Shown here: in pieces, positions 1 to 7,180 of the stretch
Layout of the letters: every line of letters begins with the position of its first letter
Position numbering within the stretch: the first letter of the stretch is position 1
From: JANXMY01 sp964251675
GTDB lineage: Bacteria; Armatimonadota; Armatimonadia; Armatimonadales; Capsulimonadaceae
Assembly: GCA_964251675.1 (NCBI GenBank)
Contig: CAXUKS010000006.1
Span: 62,001-126,000 of the forward strand
Direction of reading: 5' to 3'
DNA: 64,000 nt
Position numbers and translations under genes: made by a program
Notes under the pieces: model-generated
Told to the model about the DNA's origin: nothing
What the model saw: only the letters and a program-made list of their open reading frames with translations
The model's database searches: none

Positions 1-2
1 TG

Positions 3-266
3 CTGGGCGCGGCGGCCACATTTGTGGCCGTCGTGTCCGGGCTGGTTATCTCGGCTTGGGCTTTTTTCGGCAGCGGCACGCTGGCCGCACACCATGATTA
101 TGTCTGGCCCGCCTTCGGGCTGATGATCGGCCTCGCCGTGTGGCGGCTGGTCGTGCGGGATACCGCCTCCCGGCCTGCATTTGCCGTGTACCTCGTCTGC
201 GCCGCAATCACGGCAGGACTCATGGCGGCAGCGGGCTACTGGGGCGGCGAGCAGATGGGAAGTTAG
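3..266 (+). CDS. DUF2231-like membrane protein, C-terminal part
   Basis: The reading frame is open from the window edge to a TAG at 264-266, so only the C-terminal 87 residues are seen. Three hydrophobic segments are visible, and the end (GYWGGEQMGS) resembles the last helix of DUF2231 predicted membrane proteins, which commonly end in GxxGGE. DUF2231 genes often lie next to c-type cytochromes, and a cytochrome c gene starts 11 bases downstream. The role is unknown; involvement in a membrane electron-transfer unit is an inference from this pairing. The N-terminus lies outside the window. Confidence 0.55.
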   Translation: MGAAATFVAVVSGLVISAWAFFGSGTLAAHHDYVWPAFGLMIGLAVWRLVVRDTASRPAFAVYLVCAAITAGLMAAAGYWGGEQMGS

Positions 267-277
267 GAACACACCAA

Positions 278-679
278 ATGGCAAAAGAACTTAAAGGGCT
301 GGCTCTGGGGCTGACGGCAGGGCTGGGCGTGGTCGGGCTGGCGTATATCTCGTCCGCCGTGGTCACCCACGCTGCTCCCACACCGACTCAGGCTGCCGGG
401 GAGAAAACGGGAGACAAAGCCCCGGCTCCGCCTGCCGCCACAGACACCACGCAGATGGTCGCCACGGGGCGCAAGCTGTATGTCGCTAATTGCGCTGGCT
501 GCCATGGGCAGGATGCCGAAGGCAAAATTGGCCCTAACCTGCACGCGCTTGGCGACCCGGATGCCAGAGTCTATCGGCATATTGCCAACGGCTTCGGACG
601 CAAAATGCCCGCCTACAAAGACATATTGAGCAAGGACCAGATTGATACACTGGTCGCTTACATACAGACGCTCAAATAA
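278..679 (+). CDS. Membrane-anchored or secreted monohaem cytochrome c
   Basis: The product has 133 residues. I chose the ATG at 278 because it gives a typical N-terminal hydrophobic segment (residues 8-32); the frame is open further upstream but there it overlaps the preceding gene. A Pro/Ala-rich linker (about 33-55) leads to a class I cytochrome c fold with haem motif CAGCH at 72-76. M110 in GRKMPAYKD is a good axial methionine, and the C-terminal helix (LVAYIQTL) is typical. The protein probably carries electrons at the outer face of the membrane. The upstream DUF2231-like gene is 11 bases away, so the two are probably co-transcribed. Confidence 0.85.
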   Translation: MAKELKGLALGLTAGLGVVGLAYISSAVVTHAAPTPTQAAGEKTGDKAPAPPAATDTTQMVATGRKLYVANCAGCHGQDAEGKIGPNLHALGDPDARVYRHIANGFGRKMPAYKDILSKDQIDTLVAYIQTLK

Positions 680-713
680 CAAAATTCAAACAACAAATAG
701 AGAGGGAGGCTTT

Positions 714-2294
714 ATGCCCGCGAAAGAACCGACCGATCAAGGCTTATCGGACACTCAAGCCACCGCCGCCGACACACTGCTGATCGAGCGTCCCATTCCT
801 CCCTGCTGCCTCGTCATCTTCGGCGCGACCGGGGACCTCACCCACCGTAAGCTGATCCCCGCATTGTTTTCTCTGGAAGCGCAGGGGCTGCTGCCGGACC
901 ACTTTAAAATTGTCGGCTTTGCCCGGCGCGAGTATTCCGACCATTCATTCCGCGACGAATTGCAATCTTCCGTGGAAGAGTTCGCGCCCGATCTGTGGAA
1001 AGAATCCCACAAAGAATGGGCCAAGTTCGCCCGGCGCGTCGTCTTCCATCGCTCGGACTTTGACAACGCGCAGGGCTTTTCCTGGCTGAAAGAGCGGCTG
1101 GATAAATTTGATGCCAGTGATAAAACAGGCGGCAACCGGCTCTATTATCTCGCTACGCCGCCCAGCACCTATACGACCGTCATCGGGCAGCTTGGCAAGG
1201 CCGGACTGGTCAAAAGCGGCGATTCCCCCGACAGCAAAGGTTTCACCCGCATTATTGTGGAAAAGCCGTTTGGCTCAGATTTAGACAGTGCTCGCGCCCT
1301 CAATGCCGAGCTAAAGCTAGTCTTTGACGAAGACCAGATTTATCGCATTGACCACTATTTAGGCAAAGAGACCGTCCAGAATATCTTTGTGTTCCGGTTC
1401 GCCAATCTGATGTTCGAGCCGCTGTGGAACTCTAAATATGTAGATAATGTGCAGGTGACGGTGGCCGAAACCGTGGGCGTCGAGCAGCGAGCGGGCTACT
1501 TTGACAATGCGGGCGAGCTGCGCGATATGGTGCAGTCCCACGCGCTGCAAATGCTGGCGCTGGTGGCGATGGAGCCGCCAAACACGCTGAGTGCGAGCGA
1601 CATCCGCGACGAAAAAGCCAAAGTCCTGCGGGCCATCAAGCCGGTTCTGGCCGGTGACTGCGAAGAATGCGTCGTGCGCGGGCAGTACGGCGCGGGCAAG
1701 ATGAGCGACAAAGACGTGCCTGCCTACCGCGACGAGCCGAATGTGCCCAAAGAGTCGGTCACAGACAGCTTTGTGGCCTTGAAGCTGGAAATTCAGAACT
1801 GGCGCTGGGCCGGGGTTCCGTTTTACGTCCGCGCCGGAAAGCGGATGCCGGAGCGTGTCACGGAAGTCAACATCACGTTCAAAGACGTGCCGCGTGTCCT
1901 GCTGGCGAATGAAACCGATGATGCCGCCGAGCCGAATGTAATCACCATTCGGGTTCAGCCCAATGAAGGTATTTCCATGCGCCTCGGGGCCAAGCCCCCC
2001 GGCCAGAAAACCGTCGTGCGGCCTGTAGATATGAACTTCACTTACGGCACGAGCTTCGGCCAGCGCATTCATGATGCCTACGAGCGGCTGATTATGGATG
2101 CGCTGATTGGGGACGCTGCGCTCTTCACCCGCGACGACGAAGTGGAAGCCGAGTGGAGCCTGATTACGCCCATTCTGGAACACTGGACCAAAACCAAAGC
2201 GCCGGAGCTTCCGAACTATCCGGCAGGCTCCTGGGGACCGGACGCCGCCGACAAGATGGTGACGGACTCAGGCCGCAAGTGGTGGAACCGGTAA
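714..2294 (+). CDS. zwf: Glucose-6-phosphate 1-dehydrogenase
   Basis: The product has 526 residues, close to the usual 480-520. It catalyses the NADP-dependent first step of the oxidative pentose phosphate pathway in the cytoplasm. The nucleotide-binding motif GATGDLTHRKL is at about residues 37-47, with Thr for the more common Ser. The family signature RIDHYLGKE is at 211-219 and contains the substrate-binding histidine and lysine. The start at 714 follows a strong ribosome site (AGAGGGAGG at 701-709); an upstream in-frame start at 642 would overlap the cytochrome gene. No gnd or pgl gene is adjacent. Confidence 0.95.
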   Translation: MPAKEPTDQGLSDTQATAADTLLIERPIPPCCLVIFGATGDLTHRKLIPALFSLEAQGLLPDHFKIVGFARREYSDHSFRDELQSSVEEFAPDLWKESHKEWAKFARRVVFHRSDFDNAQGFSWLKERLDKFDASDKTGGNRLYYLATPPSTYTTVIGQLGKAGLVKSGDSPDSKGFTRIIVEKPFGSDLDSARALNAELKLVFDEDQIYRIDHYLGKETVQNIFVFRFANLMFEPLWNSKYVDNVQVTVAETVGVEQRAGYFDNAGELRDMVQSHALQMLALVAMEPPNTLSASDIRDEKAKVLRAIKPVLAGDCEECVVRGQYGAGKMSDKDVPAYRDEPNVPKESVTDSFVALKLEIQNWRWAGVPFYVRAGKRMPERVTEVNITFKDVPRVLLANETDDAAEPNVITIRVQPNEGISMRLGAKPPGQKTVVRPVDMNFTYGTSFGQRIHDAYERLIMDALIGDAALFTRDDEVEAEWSLITPILEHWTKTKAPELPNYPAGSWGPDAADKMVTDSGRKWWNR

Positions 2295-2312
2295 CGCAGT
2301 ATTTCAGACTTG

Positions 2313-2457
2313 GAGACCTACCTTCCTTGCTTCGCAGGGTCCTCCCTAAAGGGAGGATACAGACAGAATAAAAAGGGCGCGATAAATCTTGCCCCCACGT
2401 CTTATATCCTAATCCTCCCTTTAGGGAGGACCCTGCGAAGCAAGGAAGGCAGGTCTC
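2313..2457. repeat. Long inverted repeat between zwf and ferredoxin genes
   Basis: Two 46-base arms (2313-2358 and 2412-2457) are reverse complements with one mismatch. They enclose 53 bases. Each arm also holds its own small palindrome (TCCTCCCTAAAGGGAGGA in the left arm). The spacer contains GGGCGCGATAAAT, a word that recurs in the hairpin at 46133. There is no gene in 2295-2485. The element may be a miniature mobile repeat or an RNA hairpin; no transposase gene is nearby. Confidence 0.85.
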
Positions 2458-2485
2458 TTACTCGCACACACAGAAAGCACACATT

Positions 2486-2806
2486 ATGCCCACAGTCGCC
2501 ATCGAAGGCCAGGAAACGTTTGAAGTCGAGGACGGCAAAAAGCTTGTCCTTGCGATTGAAGACTCCGGCTACGACATCCTGCACCGCTGCGGCGGTGTCG
2601 CCCGCTGCACCACCTGCAAAGTGCATTTTCTCAGCGGCGAGCCGACCGAAATGAACGACGCCGAGCGCAAAACGCTGACCGAAGACGGCCTGCTCGGCGA
2701 ATACCGCCTGTCCTGTCAGGTGCGTGTCACCGGGGACATGACCCTGGACCCGCCAGACCGCGCCGGGGAGCGCGGCATTCCCGCCGGGAACCGTCCCGAA
2801 GATTAG
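2486..2806 (+). CDS. 2Fe-2S ferredoxin
   Basis: A 106-residue plant/adrenodoxin-type ferredoxin. The four cluster ligands are visible as C35, C41, C44 and C77, in the pattern C-x5-C-x2-C-x32-C (CGGVARCTTC and LSCQ). It is a soluble one-electron carrier, and its redox partner cannot be told from the context. The 25 residues after the fold are hydrophilic. A hypothetical gene follows 16 bases downstream and a histone-deacetylase-like gene after that, all on the same strand. Confidence 0.88.
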   Translation: MPTVAIEGQETFEVEDGKKLVLAIEDSGYDILHRCGGVARCTTCKVHFLSGEPTEMNDAERKTLTEDGLLGEYRLSCQVRVTGDMTLDPPDRAGERGIPAGNRPED

Positions 2807-2822
2807 ACCGAGGATCAAACAA

Positions 2823-3581
2823 ATGGCGTCTTACCTTGCCCGCTACCAAAGCGGGGAGCGGGAACAAGTTTGGGCGGAACTTACAGCACTCGGCCAGCAA
2901 GTCCGGCAGGAACACATCCTGCCGGACGCGCTTGCCGTCTCTTATGAAACCATGCGCCGCGTCAAACACAATGCTGAGGCGATTGCCGCCCGGTTAAAAA
3001 GCATTAGGTATCGTTTTGATTACGACCCTGAAGACGAACGAAGCTATGCGTTCGATGCTCCTTACTATCCCCCTTCACCAAACGCCATAGAGCAAGTCGC
3101 AGAACTTGAAAGTCTTGCTGGCCCCCTCCCGCTTTCGTTACGGGCCTGGTACGAGATCGGCGGCAGCATCAACTTTCTCGGTTCCCATGACCTCTGGCCG
3201 GACGCATATACGGACCCGCTTGTTATTTACCCGGTTGAGGTTACCCTCACGGAGTATAGCGACTGGCAGGAGATGGTCGCCGACGAAGGGCTTGAAGAGG
3301 TCGGCCCATTCAGCATTCCAATTGCGCCAGACTTCTATCACAAAAACGACACAAGCGGCGGAGGGCCTTACAGCATTGAGATGCCAAGTTTGTCTGCCGA
3401 CGCCATGCTCAACGAGTGGCATGAAGCGAACTTTGTTGAGTATTTACGTGAGTGCTTCCGGTGGGGAGGCTTTCCTGGCTTCGATATTAGGCACCCGATG
3501 AATCCACAGCACCTGGTCGCGGATTGTGCCATGCCTCCTGAACATCTCGCTTTGCTGACAGCAGATTTGCTGCCAATTTAG
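2823..3581 (+). CDS. SMI1/KNR4-like protein (tentative)
   Basis: The product has 252 residues, with no signal peptide or membrane segment. The central region (LPLSLRAWYEIGGSINFLG, about 101-119) and the later FSIPIAPDFYHKNDTSGGG resemble the SMI1/KNR4 fold: an xLPLSLRxxYxxxG helix followed by a beta sheet that often reads PIAxDxxxK. Members of that superfamily include bacterial immunity proteins against polymorphic toxins, but no toxin gene is adjacent. The gene lies 16 bases after the ferredoxin gene and 8 bases before the deacetylase-like gene, so it is probably part of an operon. The assignment rests on motif memory only. Confidence 0.45.
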   Translation: MASYLARYQSGEREQVWAELTALGQQVRQEHILPDALAVSYETMRRVKHNAEAIAARLKSIRYRFDYDPEDERSYAFDAPYYPPSPNAIEQVAELESLAGPLPLSLRAWYEIGGSINFLGSHDLWPDAYTDPLVIYPVEVTLTEYSDWQEMVADEGLEEVGPFSIPIAPDFYHKNDTSGGGPYSIEMPSLSADAMLNEWHEANFVEYLRECFRWGGFPGFDIRHPMNPQHLVADCAMPPEHLALLTADLLPI

Positions 3582-3589
3582 AGAATGCT

Positions 3590-4657
3590 ATGACTGATAT
3601 ACGCCTCGGCTTCCTGTATGATCGCGCCGTTTTGGACCACCGCCCGCCGGGCGGACACCCGGAGCGGCCTGCTCGCGTGCATGCCGTCATGGATTTATTG
3701 GAGAGCGAAGGAATGCTGGAGCGGGTGACACGCCTGCCCGTGACGCCTGCGACGCGGGCGCAGCTAGAGCGTGTCCACACGCCCGCCTATTTGGACTTTG
3801 TAGAAGAAGTAGTCGCCGAAGGCGGCGGCAATCTGGACGGCGGGGACACCGTTGCCTCGGCTGGCTCGTGGGCGGCGGCCTCAGCAGCGGCAGGAGCCTC
3901 GGTCGGCGCGGTGGATGCCGTAATGACCGGGGGCATGGACGCGAGCTTTGCGCTGGTGCGTCCGCCGGGGCATCATGCGCCCTCCGACCGGGCAATGGGG
4001 TTCTGCATCCTGAACAATGCCGCCGTTGCCGCCGCGCACGCGATTGAGACGTATGGCCTGTCGCGGGTGCTGCTGGTAGACTTTGATGTCCACCACGGCA
4101 ACGGTACGCAGGACTGCTTTTACGGCTCGCCGGAAGTTCTGTATTTTTCCACGCACCAATCGCCCGCGTACCCGTTTACCGGCGCTGTCAACGAAACCGG
4201 CGAAGGGGCGGGTATCGGGTATACAGTCAATGTCCCCCTGCCGCCTGATGTCGGGGAGGCAGGTTTTTTGCAGGCATTTGACCAAGTCCTGCGCCCCCTC
4301 GCGCATCGCTTCAAACCAGGCATGGTGATTGTGTCGGCGGGCTACGACGCGCACTGGCGCAACGCGCCATATGTGCAGGGCATTCGGGAGCGGCTGACGG
4401 TGCGCGGGCTGGCGGCTCTGTCGCGGTCGCTGAAAGAAATCAGTGACGCCTCCTGTCCGGGCCGCCTCGTGGGCATTCTGGAAGGCGGCTACGATTTGGA
4501 TGCTCTGGCCTGGGGCGTTCTGGCGACGCTTGGCGTGTGGCTTGGCGATCCCGAGACGCCGGACCCGCTCGGCCCGGCCCCTGGCGAGGTGCGGGAGCCG
4601 GACATCACGCCACTGCTGGCCGAGGTCCGCCGGGTGCATGGGCTGGAAGGGGCCTGA
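3590..4657 (+). CDS. Histone deacetylase family amidohydrolase
   Basis: The product has 355 residues, the usual length for bacterial class II-like deacetylases (acetoin utilization AcuC or acetylpolyamine amidohydrolase type). The catalytic landmarks are all visible: RPPGHHA (H128, H129), DFDVHHGNGTQ (zinc ligands D166 and H168), SAGYDAH (third zinc ligand Asp) and GGYD near residue 300. It should remove acetyl groups from lysine side chains or small amines in the cytoplasm; the substrate is not predictable. It starts 8 bases after the SMI1-like gene. Confidence 0.9.
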   Translation: MTDIRLGFLYDRAVLDHRPPGGHPERPARVHAVMDLLESEGMLERVTRLPVTPATRAQLERVHTPAYLDFVEEVVAEGGGNLDGGDTVASAGSWAAASAAAGASVGAVDAVMTGGMDASFALVRPPGHHAPSDRAMGFCILNNAAVAAAHAIETYGLSRVLLVDFDVHHGNGTQDCFYGSPEVLYFSTHQSPAYPFTGAVNETGEGAGIGYTVNVPLPPDVGEAGFLQAFDQVLRPLAHRFKPGMVIVSAGYDAHWRNAPYVQGIRERLTVRGLAALSRSLKEISDASCPGRLVGILEGGYDLDALAWGVLATLGVWLGDPETPDPLGPAPGEVREPDITPLLAEVRRVHGLEGA

Positions 4658-4711
4658 AGAAGACCCCGAGGTGTGCCGATAAAAAGTGAAGGAAACACTT
4701 CGGAACACCTT

Positions 4712-7051
4712 ATGTCTGACACAAACACGCTGCCGCTTCGTCTTGAGTCTGTTGCCGCCTCCGGCGGGGCAGATGTGGCCGCGACTATCCTGCTGGGCGA
4801 AGACGGCGCGGTGCAGTCATTTGATTCGGAGGCTGAACGGCTGTTTCACTGCCGGGCGAGCGACGCCGTCGGGCAGACCGTGTGGCTGCTCCTGCCTGGC
4901 TTTCCCCGCGCCCTGCTGCGGCAGGCCCCCGATTCGGCCAGCCGCCTGCTGCGTCTGGAGGCCTGCCCCAAAGACGGCTCCCGGCTGGCGGTGGAAGTGG
5001 CGCTCACACGCCTGCGAATCGGCAGCCAGCGGTTCTGGGTCTGTGCGCTGACGGATGTGGCCCGCCGCCAGCCGGAGCAGGAAACCCTGCGCCGCTCGGA
5101 AGAAAGCAGCCGACTACTGTTTGACCGTGCCCTGGTCGGCCTGTATCAGACAACCCCTGACGGCCACTACCTGCGGGTCAACATGGCCCTGGCACGCATT
5201 TATGGGTACGAGTCGCCCGAAGTACTGGTGGCACAGCAGGTCAGTGCCGCCCGCGATGTGTATGTACAGCCCGGTCGGCGCCAGGAGTTCTGCCGCCTGC
5301 TGGAAACGCAGGAAACGCTGCTGGACTTTGAGGCCGAGGTGCGCCGCCGGGACGGCAGCACGATTTGGGTTTCGGAAAATGCCCGCGCCGTGCGCGATGA
5401 CGACGGGTGCCTGCTGTATTACGAAGGCACGGTGCAGGACATCACGGCCCGGCGACAGGCCGAGGAAGACTTGCGGCGCAGCGAAGAGGAAAATCGGACG
5501 GTCTTTGAGGCGGCAGGAGTGGGTATTGTCCGGCTGGACGGGGAAGGCAAAATCACCCGTGCTAACCCTGCCCTGGCCCGGATGCTTGGCTATGCGCCGG
5601 AGGAGCTGACCGGGATGGCCTTTGCACGGCTGACGCACCCGGATGACCCGCCTGCCAACGCCCAGCTTCAATGGGATATGCAGGAAGGCCGCTGCGAAAG
5701 CTACTGCACTGAAAAGCGCCTGTGCCAGCGCGACGGCAGTCCCTTTCTGGCGGATTACACGCTGACAATGGTGCGCGAGGGCGAAGGGCCGGGGCAGCGC
5801 TTTTCTATCGGCATTGTGGAAGACGGCGAAGAGCGGCGGCGGGCACGGACACGCATTCTGGCCTTGAACACCGATCTGGAGCGGCGCATTGGGCGCATTG
5901 CTGCCCTGCACAAAATCGACAGGGCGATTATGTCCGGACAGAGCCGGGATGCGACGCTGACCACACTGCTGGAACACACCCGCGAACAGCTTCACGCCGG
6001 GGCTGCCGCCATTTTGCTGACCGACCCGGCAGGCGGGGATGCGCTGTCCTGCGCCGCCGTGTCCGGGCTGGACTGCACGCCCGCAGGCCGCGTCGCGCAG
6101 ACACGCGGCTTCAGCTACGCCGGACAGGCGGTGCGCGAGCAGCGCACGGTGGAACTGCGCCTGTCATGGACGCCCGAAGTGTTTGCCGATGACCCGGCAG
6201 TTGCTCGTGCGGGCTTTGCGGCCTACTGGGCTGTGCCGCTGATCGCGCACGGCGCGGTGCAGGGGGTTCTGGAAGTTTTCCGATCCTCTCCCGAAGAAGT
6301 AGATGGCGAATGGCGCGAATTTTTGGAAGTGCTGGCCGGGCAGGCGGCGATTGCTCTGGACAGCGCGAGTTTGTGTCAGGATTTGCAGCGCAGCAACGCC
6401 GAGCTGATAGTTGCGTATGACGCCACGATTGAAGGCTGGGGCCGGGCGCTGGATTTGCGCGATCAGGAAACGCAGGGCCACTCCGAGCGGGTCACGGTCA
6501 TGACGCTGAAGCTGGCACAGTCCATCGGCCTGACGGGCGACGCACTCGTGCCGCTGCGGCGCGGGGCACTGCTCCACGACATCGGCAAAATGGGCGTGCC
6601 CGACCGCATTCTGCTTAAAACTGATGAACTGTCCCCGACCGAATGGCGGCTGATGCGCCGCCACCCCGAAGACGCCTACGCCATGCTCTCCCCCATCGCC
6701 TTCCTGCGCCCGGCTCTGGATATACCGTGGTGTCACCATGAGAAATGGGACGGCACGGGCTACCCACGCGGCCTGAAAGGGGAGCAAATCCCGCTGGCCG
6801 CCCGGCTATTCGCCATCGCCGATGTCTGGGACGCCCTGCGCTCCGACCGCCCCTACCGCGCCGCCTGGCCTGAGGCACGGACACTGGACCACATTCGCAG
6901 CCTGGCCGGAACCCATTTTGACCCGGCCCTGGTGTCCGTGTTCATGAACATGATGGGTGCGTCGGTGGCCTCACCCTCAGCCTCTGAAGTCGGCCTGCTC
7001 CCCCTGGACGACCTGATGCCGCTGAACAATCTTAGGCCGCTCGCGGCGTAG
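4712..7051 (+). CDS. PAS/PAC-GAF-HD-GYP c-di-GMP phosphodiesterase
   Basis: The product has 779 residues. I prefer the ATG at 4712 to the in-frame GTG at 4673 because the preceding gene is so near and the extra residues have no domain character. Order of domains: a partial PAS (about 20-110), two PAS-PAC units (about 125-245 and 255-375), a coiled linker, a GAF domain (about 410-555) and an HD-GYP domain (about 585-755). The HD-GYP signature is intact: HDIGKMGVPDRILLK (H622, D623) and HHEKWDGTGYPRGL (from 675). These are the metal and substrate residues of c-di-GMP phosphodiesterases. No membrane segment is seen, so the sensing is cytoplasmic. Confidence 0.9.
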   Translation: MSDTNTLPLRLESVAASGGADVAATILLGEDGAVQSFDSEAERLFHCRASDAVGQTVWLLLPGFPRALLRQAPDSASRLLRLEACPKDGSRLAVEVALTRLRIGSQRFWVCALTDVARRQPEQETLRRSEESSRLLFDRALVGLYQTTPDGHYLRVNMALARIYGYESPEVLVAQQVSAARDVYVQPGRRQEFCRLLETQETLLDFEAEVRRRDGSTIWVSENARAVRDDDGCLLYYEGTVQDITARRQAEEDLRRSEEENRTVFEAAGVGIVRLDGEGKITRANPALARMLGYAPEELTGMAFARLTHPDDPPANAQLQWDMQEGRCESYCTEKRLCQRDGSPFLADYTLTMVREGEGPGQRFSIGIVEDGEERRRARTRILALNTDLERRIGRIAALHKIDRAIMSGQSRDATLTTLLEHTREQLHAGAAAILLTDPAGGDALSCAAVSGLDCTPAGRVAQTRGFSYAGQAVREQRTVELRLSWTPEVFADDPAVARAGFAAYWAVPLIAHGAVQGVLEVFRSSPEEVDGEWREFLEVLAGQAAIALDSASLCQDLQRSNAELIVAYDATIEGWGRALDLRDQETQGHSERVTVMTLKLAQSIGLTGDALVPLRRGALLHDIGKMGVPDRILLKTDELSPTEWRLMRRHPEDAYAMLSPIAFLRPALDIPWCHHEKWDGTGYPRGLKGEQIPLAARLFAIADVWDALRSDRPYRAAWPEARTLDHIRSLAGTHFDPALVSVFMNMMGASVASPSASEVGLLPLDDLMPLNNLRPLAA

Positions 7052-7061
7052 GCCCGGTGTC

Positions 7062-7180
7062 CCTCCCCTGTCAGGGGAGGGGAAGTACGACAAGAACCGG
7101 AACAGATACGGCCCCCGCTGGCAAAGCGGGGGCCTCATTTCTGGTCTTGCTCTCGACCCTCCCCTGACAAGGGAGGGGCC
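7062..7180. terminator. Imperfect inverted repeat with inner terminator hairpin
   Basis: The gap between the convergent HD-GYP and GH127 genes holds outer arms 7062-7082 and 7156-7180 (CCTCCCCTGTCAGGGGAGGG type, a few mismatches). Inside is a perfect 9-bp stem GCCCCCGCT/AGCGGGGGC (7111-7133) followed by CTCATTT. The inner stem is a likely bidirectional terminator. The outer arm touches the GH127 stop codon (CTA at 7180-7182 on this strand). Confidence 0.7.

Noticed and set aside
1359..2183. 274-residue minus-strand frame
   Set aside because: It is antisense to zwf with no recognisable domain; zwf is certain.
2310..2654. 114-residue plus-strand frame over the 2313 repeat
   Set aside because: It overlaps the ferredoxin gene in another frame and is only the repeat translated.
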